Positions 48,258 through 60,151 are shown, counted from the first letter of the stretch. The stretch is DNA of 64,000 nucleotides from Lasiosphaeris hirsuta (GCA_030549175.1 JAUKUA010000001.1:1054001-1118000); one strand, 5' to 3'. Notes: generated from the letters alone by a model not told the origin. Numbers and translations: made by a program.

Positions 48258-51144
48258 CTACCCATCCTCTAACAAATCCTTATTGAAAAACCCAAACACC
48301 TTGCCCGCCGCCTCCTTCCCCACCAACGGCGCCAGCTCCACGACGGTCATATTCGCAACCTCCTTGATATTCTCCGTCTCGAGCGTCAACAACACCGCAT
48401 TCTTGGGCGTGACCCCCGGCACCGCCGCCAGCATCTCCCCAGGCTCGGCATTGAACACCTGCTCCTCAGCCAGCGCATCCTTATCGAGGCCGGCCCTAAC
48501 GGCCGCGATCGGATCGGGTTCGTCTTCCTGCGCCTTGAGCCGCTCAAAAATCTCGGCCGTCTCGTACGGCGACGAGCTCCAGATGATGCGCAGCTTGGGG
48601 AACGCGAGGGTGAGCAGAACCATCTTGCTGTGCAGATCATTCCCGGCGTCGCCGGCGCGGGCGGCGCTGACGCTGGACATGCTGCCTGAGAGATCGGCAA
48701 AGGGCTCGAGGGTGAAGCTCTTATTCTGGTCGAACTCGATCAACAGCATCGGGCTCTTGTAGTGCGCAAACATGGACTCGCACTGCGTGAAGAGCCGGCC
48801 GTCGCGGAACGAGCTGATCAGATCGCTGATGCTTTTTCGCTCGATGCAAATGTGCGGGCTCAGCACATAGTCGCCGACGGTGAGCATGCAGGGGACGATG
48901 ATGAGGGAGCGGCCGTGCAAGAGAGAGGGTAGGGAGGAGCGGAACTCGCGGACGTCGACGACGACGCGAGGCGGCTGAGCGGTGGCGGCGAGGCGGCCCC
49001 CGCCTGCGATACGTGTATTGACGGTGCGTAAGAAGGCTTCTTGGGGGTCCTCTGCGCCGTGGGCGTCGACGGTCATAACGACGGATATGGTGGCGCGCTC
49101 TTTGATGAGCTTGGTGAAGGCATCTTTTTCGCGGCGGACCATGGAGAGGTAACGTTGTTCTTCGACGGAGCCGCCATAGTAGAGAAAGTAGACGCGCACG
49201 TTGCGATCGTTGTGTGATGAGCGGTAGACCTCGACCCGTCGGATAAAGGAGGCGTCGGGCTCGTACATGATGATGTACTTGGGCTTGACTTCCTCAAGGA
49301 CGTGCTCATCCTGGTCGCCATCGTAGGCATGAATGACGACCAGGTCTTGCATGTCGTACATTTGGTAGTAGTCCTCCATGTCCTCGAGCGGGTCGGCTGT
49401 GATGTCATCTTTTTGGATGGCCTCCTCCTCGGTGATCTGGATCTCGGCCATCAGCTCGGCTACTTCGCCGGGCTTCTCAAAATACTGCGCGATGCTCCCG
49501 TTTTCCGTACGTCCTGAGCCGTCTCCTGTCGCTGCGCCGCCCCTCAATCGCCGACGCTTGTGCGCAGGAGCTCGGTTTTTTCCCTGGCCGAGTCGTGGGT
49601 CGACCGCACCGCTTAGGGCCCTTTGATTTTCAGCAAAGAGGGTGGTGCTCACTCGGGCAAATTCGCGTTTCCACTTGAGGTAGTTGCGTAGCTTCCGCCT
49701 CATTAGGAAGGCTGCCGACGGCCTGTCCTCTTCTGGGTCGTGGAATTCCTCGACCTTCTTCTCCGTCCTCGGCTTGACGTGCATCGTCTGGAGATAGTCG
49801 CGGAGCTGCCGGCATGTGTTGGAATCCGAACACATTATTAGTATTGTCCCGTTCGAGTCGTCGCGCATCGCAGGTTCAAAGTAGAGGTCTCTGTCGATCT
49901 CTTCGAGCACATCGGCGAGCAAGGCCCATTTCGGTTGCTCTTCCAGAACAGGCCGCAGTGAGTCAATGTTTGTCTCCGCGCCGGCTTTCTGGTTGCCCGA
50001 GTAGACCCGCCTTTTGGCAGTGTCAAAAATTGTGTGGGCGGCATCGAGGAAGAGCCAAGGAGACTGTGACTGTCTCGTGGACCCTGGCGGAGGGGAGTGC
50101 GCGGCGTGGATCGTGTCTAGCTGCTGCAGAAACGAAACTGCATCGAGGGCTAGCACCGACTGAAGCATGCCCCTGAGTACAGTCAGGTCATTGACGATCT
50201 GCTTCGTCTTCCAACTGACTCGATGCCAGTTAGGCTCAAGCTGCCTCCGGACTATCATGTCAAAATTCTTGAGGAGGGCGCTGTCCAGGTTCCAGTCGTC
50301 CATTTCCAAGCCAGTGTTCCCCTTCTTTAGTTCGTGGATGCTGACTTCGACACACTCCATGATAGCAATCTGAATCTCCTTCATGGCGTCGGTCATGGGA
50401 ACCTCAAGCTCAATTACCTCTGCTTTTTTCTTGCCTTCGAGCGACTGGGCGACATGCATGTGAAAGCGCGGCCAGAGGGAGGCCTTGCGAAGAAACATGT
50501 TTCTCATCATTGTGGCCAGGGGTGAGAATCCAGTGCTAAAGGGGTCCGGGTTGTCAGAAAAGGCCTTGAGGAAGCCAACCTTGTTCTTTTGGCGGTAAAT
50601 TCGCAGGATGAAGGCTTCTAGCGATGTAGCGACAATGCGGTCAGCATGGAGAACGATGACGCCGGTGATAGTCTCGGGATTTATGAGATTGGTCAGGAGA
50701 TCGACGACGAGGATGCGCGAGGTGGTGCTGAAGATGCCGCCGGTGGTATACATCTTCTCGCGGGTGCCGACGCTGGTGAGGTCGGTGTTGACAACGGTCA
50801 AGCCGCGGGCTTTGGGCGACATGCTAATGGCAGCATGCTCGGCGAGGGCTTCGCCGATCCAGGCGTTCTCTCTGTCTTCGGCCCCGACAATGACGATGAG
50901 GTTATTACCTGCCGCATCGTATGAGTGGAGGAGATTGGTGACGAGGCGCATGAGGCCGAGGCCTCGGGCGATGACAACAAGCTCATCTTCTTTCCGCAGC
51001 TCCTCGAATAGTTTCTGCTGGTAGACCTGGACTGGGTGTTGGCTACGGTCACGATGCTTCCGGGACGTGTCCGTTTATACATACAAGGGGCAGTGAGAGC
51101 TTCACAGGCTGCGGAGCACTGGCGGCAGTAGTAGCGGCCGACAT
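48258..51144 (-). CDS. rad1: XPF/Rad1 structure-specific DNA endonuclease
   Basis: Two exons on the minus strand, 51144-51085 (20 codons) and 51026-48258, giving 942 aa. The 58-nt intron (GTATGT...CCAG) joins LSLPL to VYQQKLFEEL in phase 0. The N-terminal half is the degenerate SF2 helicase-like region (LVVIARGLGLMRLVTNLLHS, then GGIFSTTSRILVVDLLT). The ERCC4 nuclease core holds GDYVLSPHICIERKSISD, with the catalytic GDx(n)ERKx3D motif at D739, E749, R750, K751 and D755. The C-terminus has the tandem helix-hairpin-helix region (LAAVPGVTPKNAVLL) that pairs with Rad10/ERCC1. The complex makes the 5' incision in nucleotide excision repair and removes flaps in single-strand annealing. A basic patch (KNRAPAHKRRRLRGG) in the linker is a likely nuclear localisation signal. 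The gene is mus-38 in Neurospora. All key residues are present. Confidence 0.96.
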
Positions 51145-51743
51145 TTGGGGCGGTTGCTTTTGTGCTAGAAAACCTTCAAGACCGATGGTATGTCATGGTT
51201 CCAGACAAGGTGTCGATTTGAGCCGTTAACCTGGAGCCTGGAAACCCGCAAATCGGTGGTTCCCACCACCCGCGACTATTCGTCTCTGTCTTAGAAAGAG
51301 CCGCGCATTCCGCGGGCGCAAATTGCGTATATGTGCAGTGTTTCTTTGAGTGTGACTGTCAGAGTAGGTATGTGAAGGGAGGTGGTCCCGCCTCAAAGTC
51401 GCCAGCGCCGATCGCAAGGGCCGATGCGGTGTTGCGCAAGTGTGCATGGCGTTGCACCGCGCTTCTGTCCGCCCCTCCTGCCGCCTGAGGTCCGCGTAAA
51501 CTCGTGACTTCGACGTCATCATCTCTCCAGCGCAGTGTCACGGAATCTAGCAGACAGGTTTTCACTATTAAAGGTGGCCATATCACTTCTGGGGTTCCTC
51601 TCCGCCTTTTACTCTATCACTTCACTTTCAAGATCCACAAGCAAATTCCGGTGACCGAAACAGCACTGAATCGCAACCTCAAGAGCCACTTCGCTTACAC
51701 ACAACATCCCTGCTATCCCCGATACGCGATACGTACCGACGTC
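51145..51743. promoter_or_regulatory. Divergent intergenic region between rad1 and the 67-aa gene
   Basis: A 600-bp head-to-head region that must hold both promoters. The last 100 bp before 51744 are AC-rich. No specific box is claimed. Confidence 0.55.
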
Positions 51744-52002
51744 ATGGACTCTATCAAGAAGACCCAACAACCAGAGCAGAGCCAGCCTGTAAGCTCAAAT
51801 CATAAATGAGAACTTCATTTTAACAGGACTCTAACATGCTCAGGAACACAAGGATGGCCTGCAAACCCTGTCCGACAACATCAAGGCCCAGTTCGAGCAT
51901 CATAAGGCGGCCCCTGGACCAGCAATCCCCAAGGACTTCGATGTTCAAGAGGAAGGAACCAAGGAGGAGCGCCGGGCGAAGGCCAAGGAGCTGAACAAAT
52001 AA
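51744..52002 (+). CDS. Small hydrophilic 67-aa protein, unknown function
   Basis: Two exons, 51744-51788 and 51844-52002, joined in phase 0 across a 55-nt intron (GTAAGC, CTAAC branch, CTCAG). The product starts MDSIKKTQQPEQSQPEHKDG and ends EERRAKAKELNK. It is charged, without Cys, membrane segments or a signal peptide, and the C-terminal third is probably helical. The good splice signals, AC-rich leader and gtcATGGAC start support a real gene despite the size. It might be one of the small stress-related hydrophilic proteins of fungi, but no family motif is visible. Confidence 0.75.
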
Positions 52003-53054
52003 ATAAGTTGGTGCTGTATGATTAGACGGGTTGTAGGAATACATCAATAGACATGGGGTCGGGTCGGGGGCGTGGCCACCCTCTAGAACGGCGCCATTAA
52101 CGGCATCGGATATAACCTACAAATTTTGCAAACCATATGAATGTATGTATATATGCCCTGTGAGACAGTGTGACAGCGAAACAAAATAAAACGGCTGCGA
52201 GCTTGACGCGCGTAGCTGTTATGAGCAAGTGGCTCGCCAACTGATGGTGTGCTGCGTTGAAAAGGGGACGCAATGATCCGGGTGAGCTGCGTCGCATTAC
52301 GTTGCGTAAGTACGCAACCTGGTACGTTCGTTGTTCAAAAGGTTTCCACTACCTCTTGCAGGGGAGTAATCCATTCGGTTTGGTTGGGGTCCAGGTTGGT
52401 GGCTGTGTCCGGTGAGCCCTCTCGGGCCAGGCCGGACAACACACCAGGCGAAACAAAGTCCAGCGCCCTGTGGCTGGCCTCCAAAGTGACTTTTGACCCT
52501 GAAGGTTGGCGCCTGGAACCATGATTCAGCAGCCTGTGTGGTCTTGCCCAGTGATGCACGACCGCACGACCGCACGACCGCACAGCATCTATCCATCCAA
52601 TACGATACTTTCTCAAACAACGTCTTCCAACCATCACCAACCAGAATCGTGACAAAACAGGCCCTCTGTCTACTCTGCTCCTAACTAGTCGCATATCGCA
52701 GCAATATTTTTCAACCGCGGACCTTGTTTCTCCAACGTATTGGCTGCCGTTTTCTCGAGGACGACGAGCCCGACGTGATATTTAGGTAGCGCCCAGCCTA
52801 GCCAGCCCCTTACCAATTAGCGCCTGTAACTCTTCTTGCCGACGGACGGGCAACGAACGGTTGATCTGCCCGTGCAACCCGTCTCTGCACTTGCGCCTGC
52901 GCCTGCGCACACGCAACGCACACCCGAGACACCGTCAATTGCTCTCGAGCTCAACTCCATGCCCGCTACTGACGCTCTCCCACAGCTCTAAAGAGAGCGC
53001 GACACCGAGCTACTCCCCGCCGATTTCCGGCTTCGACTCCTTCCAACCTCCACA
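52003..53054. other. Intergenic between the 67-aa gene and las17
   Basis: No gene is supported. A short tandem 9-bp repeat (CGACCGCAC, about three copies) lies at about 52557-52583. The right end is the las17 promoter and leader, CT- and AC-rich. Confidence 0.55.
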
Positions 53055-55135
53055 ATGCCGTCCATCCTCAGCGACGGTGACAGGGAGACGGTCAAGCGCT
53101 GTGTGTCCAAGCAGACCAACAAGATCCATGCTGTCGCTGTCGCCAGGCTCTACGTAGCCTACCCTAACAAGTCGAAATGGACCTACACCGGTTTGCAGGG
53201 TGCCGTCGTGCTCGCGAACGACCTCGTCGGCAATACATACTGGCTCAAGATGGTGGACATATCGGTAAGAATGCTTCGCGAGACTGGTGGCAGAGGCCGC
53301 TCTAAGCGCCGTCGGGCTAACTCCTACACAGGAGGGAAATAAGGGAGTCATATGGGACCAGGAGATATACGACACATGGAGCTACAACCAAGACCGAGTC
53401 TTCTTCCACACCTTCGAGCTGGAGGAGTGCTTGGCGGGCCTGTCTTTTGTCGATGAGAAGGAAGCAAAGCAGTTCAAGAAGAAGATGGATGACAGAGAAA
53501 AGAATGCAAGCAAGTCTACGCTCAAAACCCCCTTCGGCGGCGCGCCAGCTGCGACCCATCACAAGCATCACGGCTTGCTTGGAGGCCTCTTCGGCCATCG
53601 CCATTCATCGGCCCCGACGCCGCCCGAATCCCCGCGTGCCGCCGCGCCCGCGCCCGCATCCATGAGCCACTCCCGTTCCGGTAGTACCAATGGGTACGGT
53701 TACAAGCCTCGCTCCGAATTCGCAACACTCGATGCCTTTAATCCGCTGTGGAGGGAACAGTTCGGAGACGATCTATCGTCTAAGGGCCTTACCGATGACT
53801 TTATTCGCGAGAACCAGGACTTCATCGTCGAGTACCTCAAGCAGGAGCAGGCCGAGCAGAGTAGCAATGCGGCCCCTCCTCCCCCTACGCTTGCTCCCCG
53901 TCCGCCTCCGGCTCCGGTGAACGGGTCATATGGAGGAAGAGCCCCACCGCCTCCCCCTCCCTCAATACAGCGTTCTGCCTCGGAGTCGGCACCTGTGTTG
54001 CCAAGGAGAGGAGGAGCACCCCCACCCCCCCCAGCACCGAGGAGATCGGGCAAGCTTGAGCCGATACACCGCGAACCGACGCCGCCGCGCGACTCGCCCC
54101 CTCCCCCAGCCCGGCCAAGATTCGCCGTTCCGCCGCCCATCTCAGATGCCGGGAGATTTGCGCGCACGGATCCTCCACGTAGCACCCCGGCTATCCCTGC
54201 TGCCGGACCTCCGCCCCCTCCGCGGCCACCAAAGCAGCCGATCGAGGAGAACGAGCCGCCCCGGCGCTTTGGTGTCCCTCCGGCTTTCACCGGCCAACGG
54301 AGTGTCCCTCCTCCTGCACCACCTAGCCGAGGAGCAGGACCGCCGCCGCCGCCGCCAAGGGAGGCGGCCAACACTTACACCCCATCCCTACCCCCTCCGC
54401 TCCCCCCCAAGGCACCGGCGACGAGCGCACCACCCCTGCCGCCGCCGAACTCGCGCCCACCTCCCTCACTGCCCTCACGAGGGGCACATGCGCCTCCGCT
54501 GCCATCGTCGAACGCGCCTCCTCCTCCGCCTCTTCCATTGTTCGGCGTGCCCCCGGCTCCTCCGCTCCCATCATCCAGTGCGCCACCACCGCCACCTCTT
54601 CCCTCATCCAATGCCCCCCCACCTCCGCCCCCGCCCCCGCCCCCGATGCCGAACAGCTCCAGCGGTGGCGGACTACCCCCTCCACCTCCACCTCCTCCGC
54701 CCCCTGGCCCTGGCCTCGGCGGCATCCTACCGCCCCCTCCCCCGCCGCCCATGCCGAACCGGGACTCAGGCTACTCATCGGGTGTGCCCCTGCCAGCTGT
54801 CGCGGCCGATCCAACGCGAAACGCTGTGCTCGACGGTATTCAGAAGGCGGGAGGCATTGCTTCGCTCAAAAAGGTCGACCGCACTCTTGTGCGCGACCGA
54901 AGCGCGGCCGCTGTGCCTGGCGGCACTGATACGGGTCCCCATGGGAGCGGGCTCCCGCCAGCTGGGGTGGCTCCAGGAGCTGGTGGCGGAGGTATGGCGG
55001 ATGCCCTGGCTGCGGCTTTACAGAAGAGGAAGGAGAAGGTCAGCAGGAGTGGTAAGTTTTTTTCTCTATTTATTTTGCTTTTGTGAATCGTGCTAATATG
55101 CTATAGATGACGAGGACGAGGACGATGATTGGTAG
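53055..55135 (+). CDS. las17: WASP/Las17 actin-nucleation promoting factor
   Basis: Three exons: 53055-53264, 53332-55051 and 55107-55135, giving 652 aa. The N-terminal WH1 domain (about residues 10-120: IHAVAVARLYVAYPN, then WSYNQDRVFFHTFELEECLAGLSF) binds verprolin/WIP-type partners. After a His/Gly/Ser linker comes a GBD-like segment (FNPLWREQFGDDLSSKGLTDDFI). A proline-rich region of about 330 residues (PPPP runs) would bind SH3 domains and profilin. A WH2 motif (AVLDGIQKAGGIASLKKV, from about 568) binds actin, and the C-terminal central/acidic part ends in SDDEDEDDDW, with the Arp2/3-binding acidic residues and terminal Trp encoded by the last 29-nt exon. It drives Arp2/3 branching at endocytic patches. 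The proline repeats leave long open frames on the other frames and strand, which are shadows. Confidence 0.96.
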
Positions 55136-56131
55136 TAGGTTGCCAGCTGGGGTGTGGTGTAACAGGTCATTAGCTTTTGCTAGTTGACTAGAAGAGGTGG
55201 TGGATGGGTGCTATCAGAGCCGCGGGAGAGAGCGCGCGAGCTACGCAGTCCGGAGCAGACTAGACTGGAGGGTGATAGGTGACGAATATCCTTGAAAAGA
55301 ATATCGGCCTTGTCCCAGATATCACGTATTCTTCTTTGCAGACTTCCTTTCCCACCAGGAGGAAGTCTATATCATTCTGGAGTAGTTTATACGAGGGAAG
55401 GCTAGTAGAGGCTTGGTAGGGCATAATGGATGGTGCTTGACAATATTTTCGCAGGCACCACTGCAGTGGGCCGGTCTACTAGGTAGACTTGAAATACGAG
55501 ACATGAACGTGTCAAGACTTAAAACAGGTGGAAAAGTTTGGTGAATGGGTGTGGTTCCGGAGGCTGTAAAATATATGAATATCACATGTGAGACCATTTC
55601 GGCAATGGGGAAAACGCAATGGATTTGTGTAAATGAGTCCGTCTACATTGAGGAGTTGTGGTATGATTGATGCGTGCGTTATCAAGAAACTAAAGCTCTG
55701 ATCCTTCATCCTCCTCCCAACGGGTGTCGTCCATCGTGATCACGAATCGAACTCCCGTTCCACTCTGTGAAGCGAAATGTAATTTTTGCGAGATCAGATC
55801 CGGTATGACGTCCCTCCCACCATGACCGGCTCATCGCTCTTTGCAACCAAGCCCGACAACTAACTAACTGGGCTTGGCCACCACCTAGGCAGAGGACAAA
55901 ACACCAACTGTCGGGGATCCCGGGGGTGTGCGCGATCCGGGCGACGGTGCGCTCGGAAGGAGCAAAAGCCTTGGATTTGAGAGAGAAGACAGTTTTTTTT
56001 TGCGTCCCGCCCTTCCAGTTCCCGCCCGGAACATTTGCCCTGGAGGGGCAACGTTGGAAAGCGGAAAGAGAAAGGGGGGAAGGGTGGCCCTCACGCCATG
56101 TCTGCGACAGGGAGAGCGAGAGACGACGGGT
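55136..56131. other. Convergent 3' flanks of las17 and eIF1A
   Basis: The stretch holds 3' UTRs of both genes. On the minus strand near 55692-55835 a 47-codon stop-to-stop frame ends GVRFVITMDDTRWEEDEGSEL and reads like protein, but it has no ATG upstream and no clear splice partner, so it is not called as a gene. Confidence 0.5.
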
Positions 56132-56821
56132 TTAAATGTCGTCAATCTCAATGTCCTTGCCACCGGCGCCGCCGGCTGCGCCGCCCGTATCGCTGTCGCT
56201 GTCGCGATCCTCGTCGAACTCAAAACCGCAGTCGCCGTCCTCGTTGGGACCGAACGTGTCGGTCTCGTTGATCTTGGCTGTGTCGGGGAGCTCGCCGTAG
56301 GCCTTGCTGGTGGGGGGTTAGTGGTATGGAAAGGTGCGATAGTGAAGGGGCAGGGGGGAACATACAGGGAACGGGCCTCGTCGGCCGAGTACTTGAGGAT
56401 GACGTCGCCCTTCTCGTCCTGGTACTCGCGTAGCGAGACGAGGATGATGTCGCCGTTGTTGATCCAGATCTTTTTCCGGAGCTTGCCACGGATGAGGCCG
56501 AGACGCTTGACGCCGTCGAAGCACTGGGACACGGGGGGTTAGCGAGGGGCCTGCTGAGACTGCGGTTGGTGGGGTGGGACGAGGAGGATAACGTACCATG
56601 GCCTCGAGTCTGCCGTTGCCTAACATCTTCAACACCTGGGCGTATTCTTGGCCATCCTCCTTGAAGGTGAGCTCGCGCTTCTCGTTGCTGTTTTTCACCT
56701 TGTCAGCTTATTTGCGATGCGCCTCACTTGGTGTGGGTATGCGGGAGGGGCTATTTTCTTACTCGTTCTCGTTCTTTCCTCTGCGCCTATTCTTACCACC
56801 TTTTCCCTTGTTCTTAGGCAT
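56132..56821 (-). CDS. tif11: Translation initiation factor eIF1A
   Basis: Four exons on the minus strand: 56821-56763, 56687-56597, 56523-56366 and 56306-56132, giving 160 aa. The N-terminal tail is basic ([20 protein letters not shown]). The OB-fold (S1-like) domain runs from about residue 22 to 105: [59 protein letters not shown]. The acidic C-terminal tail ends KDIEIDDI, matching the conserved motif that binds eIF5B. The factor sits in the A site of the 40S subunit and promotes scanning and start-codon choice. Three short GT-AG introns interrupt a small, highly expressed gene, as is usual in filamentous fungi. It is divergent from the next gene across 430 bp. Confidence 0.97.
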
Positions 56822-57251
56822 GATGTCGGTTGTGCGGTGCTTTTCTGGGGTACCACTGAAAATGAAGGGATTTTAGTTATGGCAATCCGTCGTGATCGCA
56901 GCGATGTGTTGTGGTTGCTGGTAAGAGATGTGTTGTGGTGAGGCGGCAAGAGGAGGGGCAAATGGGTGCTCTTATGGCTGTTTTCGTGGGGTTCTTCCTT
57001 TCGGATTTCGCCTTTTGGCGGGAGGGCTGTGGGTCATACACACTAGGTGCGGCGGGTCTGGCAAGTTGGGTGGCGCAGAGCGGGCGACCTGATTCACTGT
57101 GATCCACCCGCAGCCATCGGAGATTTCTTTAGGTTCGCTTTGTGCAATTATCAGAGTCAACCTTCACCAGGGTCTCACTTTGTCAACTTCAATCTATTCC
57201 CTCTACTTTTGTCTACCTTGGACGCGCCAACTCAATAAAATAGAGCAGTGA
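56822..57251. promoter_or_regulatory. Divergent promoter region, eIF1A and probable mitochondrial protein
   Basis: A 430-bp head-to-head region holding both promoters. No coding frame is supported and no specific box is claimed. Confidence 0.55.
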
Positions 57252-58208
57252 ATGAGCGGCCTCAGGCTTTCACACACGGGAAATGTAGCGACGAGGCTCA
57301 GGGACAGCGGGCTACAAGATATGTCGCCCTCAAAGCTGTTGGCGGCGCCATGCGTTGTACATTTCAGCCATTTCAGTCATTTCAGGCCAGCAACAAGACC
57401 TCTCATCAACCCCATCCCGGCATCTTGTTCACGACGCGGATTGGCATCTGAGACACCAGCCCAACCACCACGGCTGAAGACGAAAGTGGAGTTAGAAGAG
57501 CTCGTCAAGAGCAGCTTAGGTATTGAGGATCCGTTTCTGCTCCAAGATCCGGGGCTGGTTGCAGAGTACTCCGATGCCACGGCCGCCCGATACAAGAAGA
57601 AAGCCCTCAAGTTCGCTCAAGACCATGGCATCGTCTTCCCTGCGAAGGGAAAGGCGCTGCCGGAACACACTAAACAGTACGGCATCCGCGCCACCACCTC
57701 TCAAGATCACCACTTTTGCATGAATCACATGAAGCCGCTGGGGATGGTAGGCCCACACCCCCTGAACGAGATGTTCTTTTCTATCTATAAGGGGAGGAAG
57801 TCGAAGCGGCTGTGGATCTGGGTTTACGCGTTGATGGACCATAACACCAAAGCCGTCGTGCGGAACTCGGCGAAGAGGAGACTTAAGGCCGTCATCACAG
57901 CGGCACTACTGGAAAACGGGTATCGCCCCAACGGCCAGCGGCTGGCCCGTGTAGCCGCCACCCCGGAAGGAGAGGCGGTCCGCGACACGGAACTCCACGG
58001 CACCTTCTCCTTGACCGTCATAGAGCCCAAGAAGATGATGCAAATTCCGCTCAAGGACTTCTATGCGTACATGAACAACCTGGTCAAGACGGATGTCGTT
58101 CCTCGCTTACGCAGGCCAGCGGTCCGGTATCCGCAGGGCTACTGGACCACGAAACTTGAGACTGGTTTTGGGGCGGCTTCGAAGCAAAGGAAAAAATATA
58201 GAAAATAA
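57252..58208 (+). CDS. Probable mitochondrial basic protein, unrecognised
   Basis: Single exon, 318 aa from the ATG at 57252. A second in-frame ATG at 57321 (MSPSKLLAAPCVVHF) is an equally good start and puts a presequence-like stretch (basic, hydroxylated, ending near CSRRGLASETP) at the very N-terminus, giving 295 aa. The mature part is basic and soluble. Recognisable blocks are KALPEHTKQYGIRATTSQDH, MNHMKPLGMVGPHPLNEMFF, NSAKRRLKAVITAALLENGY and TFSLTVIEPKKMMQIPLKDF. The last two are faintly like the RNR motif and downstream strand-helix of bacterial RNase P protein, but this is too weak to name it. A mitoribosomal or mitochondrial RNA-processing protein is possible. It ends KQRKKYRK. There is no intron. 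Confidence 0.85.
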   Translation: MSGLRLSHTGNVATRLRDSGLQDMSPSKLLAAPCVVHFSHFSHFRPATRPLINPIPASCSRRGLASETPAQPPRLKTKVELEELVKSSLGIEDPFLLQDPGLVAEYSDATAARYKKKALKFAQDHGIVFPAKGKALPEHTKQYGIRATTSQDHHFCMNHMKPLGMVGPHPLNEMFFSIYKGRKSKRLWIWVYALMDHNTKAVVRNSAKRRLKAVITAALLENGYRPNGQRLARVAATPEGEAVRDTELHGTFSLTVIEPKKMMQIPLKDFYAYMNNLVKTDVVPRLRRPAVRYPQGYWTTKLETGFGAASKQRKKYRK

Positions 58209-58695
58209 CACAGGCGCGTTGCAGGCGTATCGACAGGGGCTGAGAAGGGCGGGATTTTCAGCCAACGTCAAAGGCAAAATCCACTCGCCATAATTGAAGT
58301 AGGGTTTATAGAATAGCGGGCAAAGGTTCAAACTTCCACCTGTACCCATAGTCGAAACCACAGGTTCAATCCTAAAGGTGAGGGACACCTGCGTAACAGT
58401 GAATGCCAAGCTTTTTCAAGGTGAGCAGTTTTGGCTTAGCTCCCGCATGCAACAGCTGCGACCAAGGTTGGTAGCTTCTGTGGGGCCAAGGTGCGCAAGC
58501 AACCGCAAAAGCCACCATACTCCCTCTAACCCATACCTAGCCTCAGTGGCTCGCAAACCACCCAAAAGCACAACTGCGACTTGACGAAGCAGCGAGCCAT
58601 CGCTCCCCACCATCCTCCCGAGCATTCACCGAAGACGCCCGATCGATTTGACAGCATCTCCAGCCCCGCCTCGGCATCACCAACACACCGCGGCC
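58209..58695. other. Intergenic, chs5 promoter
   Basis: Separates two co-directional genes. It contains the 3' UTR of the previous gene and the promoter and leader of chs5. No gene or tRNA is seen. Confidence 0.6.
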
Positions 58696-59944
58696 ATGCT
58701 CGTCTCCTTAACCGTTGGCAAGGTCGACGCTGGCGTCACCGTGCTGCTGACGCCCGACAAGCGACTGGTGCGATGCCCTCTTGCCGCTGTACCGCAATGA
58801 CGCAACAGAGAATGTGATGCTAAGCGCTCCCTAGATCGAATTCCCCTCGATTCTCCTCCCGCCCGACATCTCGTCGGGCTCCATCGTCGACATCACCGTC
58901 GCCCGCAACACCGCATCCGAGGCGGCAGCCGAGCGCTCGTTCCGCACGCTGCAGGAGCAGATCCTCGCGGCCTTTGGCGCGGCCTCGCCCGTGGCGCCAA
59001 ACCTGTCGTGCCGCAACGCGACGCAGACGAGCGTCGTGCTCGAGTGGGATCCGATCCAGCTGGCGACGGCCGACCTGATCAGCTTGGCGCTGTACCGCAA
59101 CGGGCAAAAGGCCGGCAACATCCCCAAGCCGCTGTCGATGCACTCGACTAAGATCAGCGGGCTGGCCGTCGACAGCGAGTACACCTTCCACCTGGTGTTG
59201 CGCACGACGGCGGGCACGTACTCGAGCGAGCGCGTCACGGTACGCACCCACAAGATGACGGACCTGAGCGGCATCACCATCACGACAGGCATCCTGCCGG
59301 CCGCCGTGCGCGACGGGCTCGCGCGCGCCGTCGAGCGCATCGGCGCCAAGATTGTCGATGGCGTGCGCATCGACACGACTCACTTCGTCACGACCGAGGG
59401 CCGCGGCATCCAGTGGGAGAAGGCCAACGAGCTCAACATCCCCGTCGTGCGGCCCGAGTGGGTCGAGGCCTGCGAGAAGAACGGCCGCATCCTTGGCGTG
59501 ACCAAGTTCTACCTCGACGCCGTCCGCTTCGGCATGCCGACGGGCGAGGAAACCCGGTCGCCGGGCGGCGCGTCTGCACCTCCTGCCCAGCTGCACAAGG
59601 AGTTGCCCCCCTCACCGGCGAATGGCGCCGGGAGTTCGAGCAATCCGCTGTCTCCGTCCAGGCCGAATGAAAATGACGCGAGGAAGGAGGAGTCGGTCGA
59701 CGGTGCCGATAGCGACTCGGAGTCGGAGCCGAGCGAGGTCGAAGATGATGAGGAAGAGCAAAAGACACGATCGGGCGGGCATGACGAGCAAAAGATCCTT
59801 GCAGAAGAGAGGGATCAGCAGGGACTAGCAGTGCGGCCAAAGCCGACGGTGGACGAGGACGACAGCGAAAAAGAGGACAGCTCCGGGGATAAGGGGGGGA
59901 AGTCGCCGGGTGATGGGGCGTCGTTCCAGGATGTAGTGCTTTGA
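58696..59944 (+). CDS. chs5: Chs5-type exomer scaffold protein
   Basis: Two exons, 58696-58767 and 58835-59944, joined in phase 0 (donor GTGCGA, acceptor CCCTAG), giving 393 aa. The N-terminal segment (MLVSLTVGKVDAGVTVLLTP, then IEFPSILLPPDISSGSIVDITV) matches the Chs5 dimerisation region. It is followed by an FN3 domain (about 77-160: PNLSCRNATQTSVVLEWDPI) and a BRCT domain (about 165-250: ITTGILPAAVRDGLARAVER, then WVEACEKNGRILGV). The tail is acidic, Ser-rich and disordered. Exomer carries chitin synthase 3-type cargo from the trans-Golgi to the surface; FN3-BRCT binds Arf1. The tail is much shorter than in budding yeast, as I expect for filamentous fungi. Exon 2 GC content is very high. 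Confidence 0.95.
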
Positions 59945-60151
59945 AGGCGGGAGACACGGGACACTAACGCTGGAGTTTGTTGGAAAAGGAGCTTTTATGA
60001 ACGGCATAGGATGTACGATTTATAGACTTCCTAGCGGATGGCGGCGTAGATGGTGCTCAGACTATTTTTGCCAGCAAGGCTTCGGTGGATGCTATAATAC
60101 AGAATTGACATCCAACTTGCGACCCCTTTTCGGCTCGCCAACCAAGACAAC

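Noticed and set aside
53930..55096. 388-codon plus-strand frame and several long minus-strand frames in las17
   Set aside because: They are out-of-frame or antisense readings of the proline-rich repeat (CCN codons), giving Arg/His- or Gly-rich nonsense.
58340..58390. tRNA-like B-box (CAGGTTCAATCC)
   Set aside because: The flanking bases do not form a T stem and no A box lies at the right distance.
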